Shown piece by piece: positions 30,328 through 39,411 of a DNA stretch of 64,000 nt. Each line of letters begins with the position of its first letter. The stretch's first letter is position 1. The translations under genes and the position numbers were made by a program. Origin of the DNA: Bog-756 sp963837805 (GTDB lineage Bacteria; Actinomycetota; Acidimicrobiia; Acidimicrobiales; RAAP-2); assembly GCA_963837805.1 (NCBI GenBank), contig CAWIOU010000019.1, positions 1-64,000 of the forward strand, written 5' to 3'. A model generated the notes under the pieces. It did not search any database. It was not told where the DNA came from and saw nothing but the letters and a program-made list of their open reading frames with translations.

Positions 30328-30360
30328 TCGGGAAGGCTACAGCCCGTAATCTCGACGCCA

Positions 30361-30699
30361 TGAACAAGCGCCAGCGATTCATCAACGCAGCCAGTCGAGC
30401 AGTCGCATCGGGATCGGGTCATCTCGGCGCACTAGGACACCTCGCTGAACGAGTACGGCCTCCCGTTGCCGCCGGGGCGGAAGATGTCCGACGAGGAGCA
30501 CGAAGCTCTGGCCGACCGAATGGAGGAGCACGTCCGACTGGTGCTGGCCGGGCAACTCCCAGCCGACTCGCCCCCCGACTTCGTTCCGCCAGCGAGCGGC
30601 GAGAACGAGAAGGGTCAGCCATGGTGGTGGGGTCCCGACTTCGACGCCGACCAGGCCAAGAAGATCATGGACGCCGACCGAGACGAGAACGCCCCTTAG
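30361..30699 (+). pseudogene. Small acidic hypothetical protein, probably frameshifted
   Basis: The C-terminal frame gives LPPGRKMSDEEHEALADRM, HVRLVLAGQLPAD and WWWGPDFDADQAKKIMDAD, a convincing acidic protein. Its N-terminus is probably the other-frame MNKRQRFINAASRAVASG from ATG 30361, with a shift near 30445. Alternatively a TTG at 30466 starts a 77-residue protein. No family is recognised. The upstream hairpin R3 may regulate it. Confidence 0.45.
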
Positions 30700-30794
30700 G
30701 CCGTACCGGAACCTACGTCTGTCTTTCGTCACCGGGATGCGCGTGGCGTTCGGAAGGAACCCCAAGGCAAGCGAACCGGATTGATGGCTGCGAG

Positions 30795-31583
30795 TTAGTC
30801 ATACTCATTCAAGAGGCGGAGGACGTGCGTGGACGGGACGAAGTGGGAGAACTGAAGCGGCAATCCGGTACTGTCGTGGAAGTGTCCAGTGTTGATCCCG
30901 ACGACTCGCACTGGACGGTGGGGAGGACCGGACAGACCTTCTCCAAGGTAGAGGCCACGCTGAGTAGCAATGACTGGTGCTCCAGACATACCGGCTCGGC
31001 TCAGTGACTGATAGAGCAGGACTTTGCTTGTTCGTGAGTGTTTCCTGACCTCAACGGGTACCCGTGGATCGCTGGCGATGATGCCAGCCAAGAGGACTGG
31101 CCTGTCATTGATTGTGTCTGGCAAGTCTATGTACCCCGGAATAACGAGGAAATCACCGGCGGAAATGTCTGTAGTGAATCCAGCCTCGTCGCACAGTTCA
31201 CCTTCGTTGATGCCCATTCCGAGTGTGACCGGACCGACATGCCTCTTTATGCGTCGGCCGTCGAGAATGGCTAGGTCGACATCGGGATCGCTGGAAAAGA
31301 CAGGTGGATCGACGAAGGAGAAGACCTGTCGTTGCTCGGACGCTAGATCGTCGGCGTAGTGATAGCCCTCTGCGGTTACCTCGTCGAGCGTCCATCCGAT
31401 CCGCGTGGAATAGCGTGGATCAACAAGGTGACGGCATGTCACCAGCAGGTTGGCCCCGTCTGAACGTTGAACGAACGCTCCCGTACCGGAAGCCGTTCTG
31501 GTGCTGCCATCAGGAAGCGTGTAGGAGATTCTGAGCCTGAATGAAGCGTAGAGCTGAGCCGTTCGAAAACCTAGGTCCAACAT
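30795..31583 (-). CDS. Trypsin-like serine protease, intact, no signal peptide
   Basis: The 262-residue protein has the triad in order: His in LLVTCRHLVDP, Asp in DPDVDLAILDG and Ser in SRAGMSGAPV. The GTGAFV strand before the His is typical of the chymotrypsin fold. It lacks a signal peptide, membrane helix or PDZ domain, so it is probably cytoplasmic. Intracellular trypsin-like proteases occur in bacterial conflict systems, but no NTPase partner is seen nearby. It differs from the protease at 27813 in having an unbroken frame. Confidence 0.82.
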   Translation of the reverse strand: MLDLGFRTAQLYASFRLRISYTLPDGSTRTASGTGAFVQRSDGANLLVTCRHLVDPRYSTRIGWTLDEVTAEGYHYADDLASEQRQVFSFVDPPVFSSDPDVDLAILDGRRIKRHVGPVTLGMGINEGELCDEAGFTTDISAGDFLVIPGYIDLPDTINDRPVLLAGIIASDPRVPVEVRKHSRTSKVLLYQSLSRAGMSGAPVIATQRGLYLGEGLSGPPHRPVRVVGINTGHFHDSTGLPLQFSHFVPSTHVLRLLNEYD

Positions 31584-31590
31584 AGGCCAG

Positions 31591-31790
31591 TCAGTCTGCC
31601 AGGCTCAGCAGGGTCGAAGTCGGTGCTGCTGCTGAATTGACGAGCAGCGTAAACGTCTGAGTATTAGTGCCGACCGAGTTCGTCACCTTGAAGGTCAGCG
31701 TGAATGTGCCCTTGGCGCTGGCCTTGCCGGTAAGCGTGTCGGTCCCACCGCCGGATGAAGTAAAGGTCACTCCGGTGGGAAGCTTGCCCG
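31591..31790 (-). pseudogene. Ig-like (He_PIG) domain remnant
   Basis: One module is readable: GKLPTGVTFTSSGGGTDTLTG, given in parts as GKLPTGVTFTSS and GGGTDTLTG, then KGTFTLTFKVTNS and TQTFTLLVNSA, ending in TGA at 31591. The upstream part is missing. It is similar in kind to the remnant at 24891, suggesting that surface-protein tails are being left behind by rearrangement. Confidence 0.55.
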
Positions 31791-31804
31791 ACGGACGGCA
31801 AAGG

Positions 31805-31946
31805 GCCGCCCATCGGGCGGCACTGTGGGAATCGGGGGGCGGAGCCGTTAAACTTGGGACTGTCAGTCCCGATCGGGAGTCGCCGCCCTGTTTACTCCGG
31901 ACTGACTAGTAGCGTCGGTCCCCTTTTCCCCATCGGGGACCGACGC
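31805..31946. other. Cluster of three perfect inverted repeats
   Basis: GCCGCCC-ATC-GGGCGGC occupies 31805-31821. GGGACTG-T-CAGTCCC occupies 31856-31870. GCGTCGGTCCCC (31912-31923) pairs with GGGGACCGACGC (31935-31946). The last resembles a strong terminator stem without a T-tract. Bases 31947-32412 to the right hold no gene I can support. Confidence 0.6.
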
Positions 31947-32412
31947 GCCCACCTTTGGCCTTTGGTGCACAACTCCGCTACGCCACTTATCCGCAGGTGC
32001 TCGGGTCCGACGAAGTTGCCCATGGATCAAGGTACGGCATACATGTGTCGATGGTGATGTGCACGGTTACCGGCGGTGCGCTTTCGGCGGGAACCGTGCG
32101 ACTGGTGCCGTCGAGCCGAGTCGGGATGTCTTCGCTCCGGGCCTGTGCCCTATCTGTGCTCCGGGTGCCTGGCGTGCCCGTGGCAGTAGCCCTGGAGGCA
32201 CTGCCCGCATCTGGTCTGCGAGATCTTGATACAGGTCGGGTTGGAGCACATGCCGCCACTCGCGCTGCTCCACGTCGATGTCTTCACCCCAGCCACAGTG
32301 GTGGTCGCCGACATGGACGAAGCCTACGCCCAGGGAGTCCATTGTCAACCCGACACTGTCCATTCATCCGAGCGCCTGAGCGCGTGTGACAGGCGGCTGG
32401 AACTTTGGAGCC

Positions 32413-32619
32413 GTGGATCACTACGCCGAGGCGTTCTGCCTGACCTCGGGATTGTGCTTCCGACTCATCCAGGCCGAAGATGGCACAGGGCACGCCCAGC
32501 ACTGCCCCTACCTGACTGAATGGCGGGGACGCTTCAAGGACAATGCAGGCCGGTGGCACACGGTGGAGGCGTGCCAGGGCCACCGGGCGGGCCCCGACTC
32601 CGTCCAGCGGATCGGGTAG
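32413..32619 (+). CDS. Cys/His-rich small protein, paralog 2
   Basis: From GTG 32413 the 68-residue product begins VDHYAEAFCLTSGLCFR. It continues with QAEDGTGHAQHCPY, WRGRFKDNAGRWH and ACQGHRAGPDSVQRIG. It aligns with the protein at 29253 almost residue for residue; only the flanking Cys positions vary. The invariant set H3, C (in GxCF), H-A-Q-x-C, W-H and A-C-x-G-H could bind one zinc. It sits two bases from the convergent HNH gene. Confidence 0.65.
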   Translation: MDHYAEAFCLTSGLCFRLIQAEDGTGHAQHCPYLTEWRGRFKDNAGRWHTVEACQGHRAGPDSVQRIG

Positions 32620-32620
32620 C

Positions 32621-33526
32621 TCACTGCGACGAGCGGGGTTGCCTTGTTACCTCGGCGTTGCACTCCCGACATCTGCTCGTCAGCCCGTCCCGCTTGCCCT
32701 TGTGCTTGCCGAACGCCTGCAGCGGGAGAACCCGAGTGCATCTGGTACATCGCTTCATGTTCGGAGGCAGCTCGACCTTCGACCGAACTCGACCGAGAGG
32801 GACGCGGACCGCTTTGCCATCAGCGTCTACCTCACCTGGGAATGGACGGCGTGGAGGCGACAGGTCTGCCTCAGCGTCATCGGCTGGACGGTATACAAAC
32901 TCGTCCTCCAGCAACTTGAAGAACTCGTCGTCAGTCAGTACGCCCTTCCGCCGATTGCAGGGCTCGCAGGAGGGAACGATGTTTGAGATGTCGTTGGTTC
33001 CTCCCCTCGCCAAGGGCACCCGGTGCTCTCTCTGGAGCCTCTTACCGCCCTTGCCGCAGTAGTAGCAACGTCCGTCGTACATCTCTCGGATGAACCGCCA
33101 CACGTCATCGCTCAGACCAGGGGCGGGGACTCGGTTGACAGGTGAACGACCGCGAGGGAGCGTCGGCGGCACCACGTCGGTCAGAACGACGCTGGAGCGG
33201 CCCTTCTGGATCGACCGAGAGAGCTGCTTGGCGTGCCGCTCGGCATCCTTACGCCGACGATGCTTCGTGGGGCACACGCGGTAGCGCCCGGCGTTGTCCC
33301 AGAGAATGTCGATGAACTCCTCGTAGGGCCTGAAGATGCGGCGACCCCGAGCTGAGAAGTAGGGGGTCCGCTTCTTCTTGCGGACCACCTTGACCTGCCA
33401 TGACACCCCGCACTGGTGTCGACTCCAGTTTGGCTTCGCTCCACAGACGGCGCACGCCGCCACCTCAGCGATCCCTCGACCATCCGGGAACGGACAACTT
33501 GCCCTTGAAAGTGTGGCTACCGCCAA
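32621..33526 (-). CDS. HNH endonuclease with flanking zinc motifs
   Basis: The predicted protein of up to 301 residues has an N-terminal CAVCGAKPNWSRHQC knuckle. A basic region follows, then a central HNH nuclease, CYYCGKGGKRLQREHRVPLA with ARGGTNDISNIVPSC and EPCNRRKG (beta-beta-alpha-metal with two CxxC pairs). A C-terminal C-x2-C...C-x2-C ribbon (RCTRC and RCREC) ends the protein. The layout is common in phage and mobile-element HNH enzymes. TTG 33526 or GTG 33463 are possible starts. Confidence 0.85.
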   Translation of the reverse strand: MAVATLSRASCPFPDGRGIAEVAACAVCGAKPNWSRHQCGVSWQVKVVRKKKRTPYFSARGRRIFRPYEEFIDILWDNAGRYRVCPTKHRRRKDAERHAKQLSRSIQKGRSSVVLTDVVPPTLPRGRSPVNRVPAPGLSDDVWRFIREMYDGRCYYCGKGGKRLQREHRVPLARGGTNDISNIVPSCEPCNRRKGVLTDDEFFKLLEDEFVYRPADDAEADLSPPRRPFPGEVDADGKAVRVPLGRVRSKVELPPNMKRCTRCTRVLPLQAFGKHKGKRDGLTSRCRECNAEVTRQPRSSQ

Positions 33527-33580
33527 AGATCACGTCGCAAGGATACGGCCGCGTGTCGGGACCCGGTGGCCTCCGAGGGG

Positions 33581-34115
33581 TCAGGCCGTGAGGATCTGCG
33601 CCTGAGAAGCCGTCACATCCACGACCGGCCTCACCTTGTGGCGGTAGGCGGTTGCCAGCATCCGCACATCGTTATGACCGGCGAAGTCGGCCACTTCCCT
33701 GAAGGTGGGTCCCGGCATCAACCAGGAGTGAGATAGCCGTGTGGCGTAACTCGTTCGGGCTGAGGCCCACGATGCCGATCTGGACGCCGAGTTCGTCCAC
33801 CGACCGTCGCAGGTTGGAGGGGTCGATGGGGGTGCCGATGTCCGTGGTGAACACCAGTCCGTGTTCTTCCCACGCAGGTGATGCCAGGCGCACCCGCTTC
33901 TGCTGTGCCTTGTAAGCCTTCAGCAGCGCGGTCAGCCCGTCCGGCATCTTCAAGGTGCGGTCGCCTCCTGCCTTGGGGTGTTCGATGGCAAAGGTGCCGT
34001 CAGGCAACCTCACTTGCGCCTGCTTCACGGTGAGCGTGCCAGCCTTCAGATCAACGGCAGACCACGGAAGGCCCAGCACTTCCCCAGGGCGAAGCCCCAT
34101 CCAAACAGCGGTCAA
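33581..34115 (-). pseudogene. Tyrosine recombinase, C-terminal half only
   Basis: The catalytic Arg box GLRPGEVLGLPW, TVKQAQVRLPDG, the NELRHTAISLLVDAG box and, after one shift near 33710, ADFAGHNDVRMLATAYRH are all present. Translation ends at TGA 33581. The N-terminal DNA-binding half is missing: upstream the frame runs straight into the hydrolase domain of the next gene. It faces the opposite way from the integrase at 15245 and probably marks the far side of the island. Confidence 0.75.
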
Positions 34116-35460
34116 GCCGCACCCTGGCGCGCTCGTTGCCCGCAGGTACTTCTCGAACCATGCGCCGGACAACTGGGCCACTTCCTCGAGCGACCCGGGC
34201 TCTTCGAACAGGTGGGTTGCGCCGGGCACGACGGCGAGCCGGCACGGGCAACAGAGATGGGTGGCCGCCACCCGATTGAGCTCGAGAACGTCGCGATCCG
34301 CCCCGCCCACGATCAGCAGGGTGGGGCAGCGTACGAGAGGAAGCCGAGCGTCAGCGAGGTCGGGGCAACCCCCGCGCGACACTACGGCTCGGACGGTGTT
34401 GCCCGGCGACCCGGCCGCCCACAACGCTGCGGCCGCGCCCGTGCTGGCGCCGAAGTAGCCCCGGGGCAGCCAGCCGAGCTGTCCCTGCCTGCGGATCCAA
34501 TCGCTCGCGGCCAGCAGTCGACTAGCCAGAAGCTCGACATCAAAGACCTTTCGTCGGTCCGAAGCTTCGGCGGAGGTGAGGAGATCGAACAACAGCGTCC
34601 CGAGGCCCCGCGCGTGAAAGGTTCCGCGCCACCGCCAGGTTCCGAGGGCTGAGACGGCTGCTCCCACTTCCGTGGGCGAAGAGCACGAGACCCCGGGCGC
34701 CGGTCGGCACCTGCAGGAGTCCCTCCAACTCGCTACCGTCGATGGGGACCGTTACCGCTCGATCGAGGTCAAGTCCGAGAGCCGGATCGGCGGCTCCGCT
34801 TGCGTTCTGGCGAAGCAGTGCGGCGACCTCCTCGTCCGACGTCTGCCCGAAATCGCGGTACCAGAGCCCGACGGCCACGAAGTGAGGGGGGGTCACCAAA
34901 CTCACGACCTGGTCGACCTCAGCCTGGAGTTCCTTGACCGTCTCCGAGGGGGCCACGGGCACCGCCAGGACGATGTGACGGGCTCCCCGGGCCCGGGCGA
35001 TGCGCACGGCCGTGCGCGCTGTTGCCCCGGTAGCCAGCCCGTCGTCGACGATGACCACCGTGCGTCCCTCGATGGCGATGGGCGCCCGTCCGTCCCGATA
35101 CCGTCTGACCCGGCGGGTCAGCTCTCGACGTTCGAGCGCTTCCACCTGGGTGATGTCCCGTTCTGTCAAACCCACCCGACGGACCAGGTCGGAGTCGAGC
35201 AGGCGAACGCCACCCTCTCCAATGGCCCCGAATCCGAGCTCGGCCTGGAACGGAAGGCCAAGTTTGCGGACCACGATGACGTCGAGCGGCGCCCGTAGGG
35301 CGCGGGCCACCTCGGCGGCCACCGGCACGCCTCCCCGGGGCAAGGCCAGCACGACCGGCTGTTCGTCCCGGAGGGGGGCTAGCAGTGCGGCTAGGCGCCG
35401 ACCAGCGTCTTTCCGGTCGGCGAAGACCTTCTGCCTCTCGTTCGGCCCGACGACGGTCAT
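34116..35460 (-). pseudogene. Phosphoribosyltransferase-dienelactone hydrolase fusion, frameshifted
   Basis: From ATG 35460 the first part is a PRTase with the PRPP loop VVIVDDGLATGATAR. The second part is an alpha/beta hydrolase with Ser in GASTGAA, Asp in VGGADRDV and His in PGATHLFEEPG, joined after a shift near 34620. The same two-domain layout occurs in Mycobacterium tuberculosis Rv0571c, a DosR-regulon protein. The hydrolase ends at its natural C-terminus, where the recombinase remnant continues in frame. The start lies one base after the stop of the erythromycin-esterase gene, so they form an operon. Confidence 0.8.
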
Positions 35461-35461
35461 C

Positions 35462-36808
35462 TCACAACCCCGTGGGGAACGTCTCGGCTGGCTCCCCCCG
35501 ATCCCACAGGGCGGTTCGCTCGAGGGGCTCGAGGGCACGGGTGCGGTCCATATGGATGACGGCATCGAACTGCTGGGCTAGCTGGGCCTCGAAGTAGTGG
35601 CTCTGAAACTCGGTCTCCTGCCGGTAGATCACGCCGATGGCCCGCTCGAGCCGAGGGTGGCTCAGCGCGGCGTGAACGGGAAGGTCGGATGTGGACACAC
35701 AGAACTGGGGAAGGCCAACGGCGTGCAGCAACGCCTCGTGGCTGTCGGGACGGGCGGGCCGGACCCGCTTACGCTGGGCCGGGGCGCCCCAGTCGTTGGC
35801 CGCGGTCACCCAGCCGTCGAAGGTGGTGAACCCGATCAACGCGGCATCACCTCCGTATCGCTGCCGTGCCAGCTGACCAACGTTGAGCTCGCCCCGAAGG
35901 CCCATCGCCGTGGCGCGAGCGTCACCCACCTGGGAATTGTGCTCCCACACGACCACCTTGGTGTTGTTCGACTGGCGGTCGAGATGTGAGATCAACGTGT
36001 CGAGGGTGCCAGCCATATGCTGGTCACGTAGGTTCCACGATGACACCTCGGCGCGGTACATCTGGTGGTAGTACTCCTCGGCGTCGCGGACCAGCGCGGA
36101 TTCTGCTCGGCATAGAACTGCTCATCCTCGGCCACCCAACCGTCCCGCCGGAGGTAGAGCTCCGCTCGCCGCCGCAACTCCAAAAGTTGGGCCACCACCT
36201 CGTTCTCGCATGGGGCGGCCCCCTGGTAGACGACCGCATATCCGTACGCCTGACCCTCGAGACTCACATGGTCGAAGCACGAGTAGCGCCGCCGTGCCAT
36301 TTGAGCCTCCCGCGGGATCGACCTCATCGAGGTACCCGATGACCGCCTCGATCGAGGTACGTAGACTGTAGAGGTCAAGTCCATAGAAGCGGGCCTTGGC
36401 AGCACGGTGGGTCTGAGCGTCGTTGCGGGCCCGGAGCCACTGCACGAAGCCCAACACATCCCGGTTTCGCCACATCCAGGTGGGAAAGCGGCGGAAGCCC
36501 CCAAGCGCGGCATCAGCATCCTTGTCGGACGACATGCCCATCACATACCTGTTGACCCGGTAGGCGTCTGGCCAATCCCCCTCGACGGCGACGACCGAAA
36601 AGCCGAGCTCGTCGATCAGGCGCCGGGTGATGCGGGCGCGCTCACGGTAGAACTCGTGGGTGCCGTGAGATGCCTCGCCGATCAGGACGAAGCGCCGGTC
36701 GCCGATGAGGGCGAGCAGCGAGTCATAATCCTCGGCCACGCCGATCACCGGCGACGCCGCCTGTCTGAGTGCTTGGGCCGACCGATCGACCAGCAAACTT
36801 GTGTCCAT
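35462..36808 (-). pseudogene. Erythromycin esterase family protein, two frameshifts
   Basis: The three pieces together give about 449 codons. They show RFVLIGEASHGTHEFY with the catalytic His, then VVAVEGDWPDAYRVN, GFVQWLRARND and, after the shifts, VVVWEHNSQVGDARAT. This is the EreA/succinoglycan-biosynthesis-related fold. The mycobacterial relative Rv2030c is a DosR-regulon protein, so a resistance role is not implied. Shifts lie near 36310 and 36090. ATG 36808 starts 33 bases from a DosR-like palindrome. Confidence 0.8.
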
Positions 36809-36840
36809 CAATCCACCATGATCGGCCAGACGCGGGCCGA

Positions 36841-36860
36841 CTAGGGCATGAAGTCCCTAA
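36841..36860. promoter_or_regulatory. DosR-box-like palindrome upstream of the erythromycin-esterase gene
   Basis: CTAGGGCATGAAGTCCCTAA reads on the other strand as GGGACT-TCA-TGCCCTAG. It keeps 11 of the 14 core positions of the mycobacterial DosR box (GGGACTWWAGTCCC) and shares GGGACTnnnTGCCCTAG with the element at 42036. Bases 36861-37406 beyond it hold no supported gene; a half-site GGGACT lies near 37336, upstream of the MFS gene. Confidence 0.4.
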
Positions 36861-37406
36861 TCGCTCGCTGAGGGCGCATGGGCAAGAAATAGGGGATCCT
36901 GGCGGCTCAGTTGAGGTGACCCGATTGCAGCTGCTCCATGCTCTGGAACCAATTCCTCGACCAACTCGACATCCAGCGTCCGGCCCGGGTCAGCAGCGGC
37001 TCGTTCGGGTCAATAGCAACGTGTGACGGTGGTGTTCCAGAATGAGGCGCCACAAGAGCGGGTCAACTCCACCTTGGCGGCTTACCCACGTGCTTACTAG
37101 ACCGTCACTATGGGACATCGAGACGGCACCGGAAGCCAACATTGCCGATATACGCCGTTTTCCTCCGTCATGATCTGAAGGCCCGGGGCTGCTTGCCCAA
37201 GCCCCAAGACGCGCCATAAGTGACCCAGTGCTCACGACCGTTGCCCGCCTGGGACCGGCCCGGTTGAGGCACCTCGCCCCAGGCCTGCAGGCACGGCCGG
37301 GAGCAGCTCGGCGAAGATCGATAACTACGCCAGCAGGGACTGATCCTTGGCCACCTGATGACCTTTGGCCCTGGCCAGTTGGCATCTCCGATGCTGAACT
37401 GAATTG

Positions 37407-38980
37407 GTGAGCCTGATGACCCAACCCGACGAGGCGATGCCCGGTCTGCGGGATCGTCACCGACGGCTGGCCCTAGCCATCGTGTGTCTCACGGCGCTGA
37501 TCATCAACGTCGACAACACCATCCTCAACGTCGCGTTGCCGACGCTCGTACGGGATCTGCATGCCACGTCGAGCCAGCTCCAATGGATCGTGGACTCCTA
37601 TGCCATGGTGTTCGCCGGCCTGCTGCTCGTGGGAGGGACGTTGGCTGACCGGTTCGGCCGCAAACGGCTTTTTCTGATCGGACTCACCGTATTCGCACTG
37701 GGGTCGATCGGCGCGGCCCTAGCCGGATCAGTGACGTCGCTAATCGGGTTCCGGGCCGTCATGGGTGCTGGTGCCGCACTCACGATCCCGACGTCGCTGG
37801 CGATCATCAACGACATCTTCCGTGATCCGGGCGAGAGGGCTCGCGCCATCGGTGTCTGGGCCGGCACGATCGGGCTCGGGATCGCCATCGGTCCCATCGC
37901 CGGTGGGCTTCTGTTGTCGAAGTTCTGGTGGGGGTCGATTTTCTTTGTCAACGTCCCGATCGTGTGCATCGGCTTCCTTGGGGCCACGCTGCTGGTTCCC
38001 GACTCGAAGAACCCGCACGTGCAGCGCCCCGATCCCGTCGGGGGCCGTGTTGTCGATCGCCGGCCTCGGACTGCTGCTCTGGGCGATCATCGAGGGCCCG
38101 ACCCGGGGGTGGACGTCAGCGACCGTGCTGGGGGCAGGACTGGCCAGCCTCGTGGTGCTCGGTGGGTTCATCATCTGGGAGTCCTTCAGCACGCATCCCA
38201 TGCTCAAGCTCGAGTTCTTCCGCAATCGCAGTTTTTCGGTCGCCCTCGCCTCAGAGTGCTTGGCCGTGTTCGGGCTTATGGGGGCACTGTTCCTGTCGAC
38301 GCAGTTTCTGCAGTTCGACCTCGGGTTCTCACCCCTCCAGGCCGGCCTCCGGATCCTCCCGATTGCGGTCATGATCGTCGTCGGCGCTGCGGTGTCCCCC
38401 CTGGCGGCCCGCCTGGTGGGCATCAAGTTCACGGTAGCGGCCGGCCTCGTGTCGATCGCGGCCGGCCTCTGGCAGGTCTCGGCGTCATCGCGGTTCTGAT
38501 ACGACTTACGGCGACGTCGTCGTTGGGCTTGCTCCTGATCGGCCTCGGTGCCGGCCTCATGCTGCCGACCGCCACGAATTCGGTCATGGTCGGTCCCCCA
38601 GGGGGACTCGGGGATGGGGTCCGCCAGCAACACCGTGGCACTCCAGGTCGGCGGAGCGTTGGGTGTCGCAGTAATCGGCAGCGTGATGCTTACCCGCTAC
38701 CAGGGCCACATGGCGGCAGTGTTGGCTGGCCGACACGTGCCTTCATCGGTCGCACAGACCATCTTCGGGTCCCTGGGCGCTGCCCTAGCGGTGGCAGTCC
38801 GCGTCGGAGGCTCGACCGGGTTCGGGCTGGCCCGCGCCGTGCACCGCTTTCATGAGCGGCAACGACGTGGCACTCACTGTGGGCGCTATCGTCGCCGTCG
38901 CCGCAGCCGTCCTCGTGCTCGTGGCGCTACCCTCGAACTGTCCTGCTACGCCGACACCTCCCGACGAGCCGGATCATTGA
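37407..38980 (+). pseudogene. MFS transporter, DHA2 (14-TM drug:H+ antiporter) type, frameshifted
   Basis: GTG 37407 or ATG 37416 opens a protein with the DHA2 hallmarks: INVDNTILNVALPTL in helix 1, LADRFGRKRLF in the loop 2-3 motif and GAGAALTIPTSLAII. Several more helices follow to about 14. Shifts lie near 38030, 38495, 38600 and 38860, and the frame ends at 38980. It would export drugs or metabolites using proton motive force. Bases 38981-39411 hold no gene I can support. Confidence 0.78.
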
Positions 38981-39411
38981 GCCCGGAGTAGGCATACCGT
39001 CTGGAACCCTGGCCGGAGCCGAATCCACCCGGGGTCGACTTCCTGCCGCTTCCAACCTGCCCCAATCGGCCGGGAAAAGACATGCCTTTTCGGACCTGAA
39101 CGTAGTTGCTGCCGGGGCGATCGTAAGGTTCTGTCGGTTTGAGTCCAGGAGATGGACAGCCGGAGCGATCAGACGAGTGGTGCCGATAAGACCTGTGTCG
39201 ATGATTGCGATGTCCACGGTGGTGCTCTCAGATCGACCTCAAACCTATCCCTACAGGGTTTACTCGCTGCTGTCAGGTGATCGTGGTCAGCGTGGAGTCC
39301 TGAGGCGCTCGAGTAGTCGTCAAAGAGGTGCGTTCAACCATGCCTTGATTCCTGCGGACCGGGCCTGATGGTGGCGGCAGTTGCAACCCTTTTGACCCTC
39401 AAGGCGTCGCG

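Noticed and set aside
31856..31870. GGGACTGTCAGTCCC as a DosR box
   Set aside because: The spacer is three bases instead of two and no gene start lies next to it; kept only as part of the hairpin cluster.
32067..32363. 98-codon minus-strand frame
   Set aside because: No motif, no start signal and competing frames of equal length; probably chance.
35462..36808. Macrolide resistance gene
   Set aside because: Erythromycin-esterase family membership alone does not show resistance; context and the mycobacterial relative point to a dormancy-associated protein.
36990..37460. 156-codon minus-strand frame upstream of the MFS gene
   Set aside because: It overlaps the MFS start, has biased composition and no recognisable motif.
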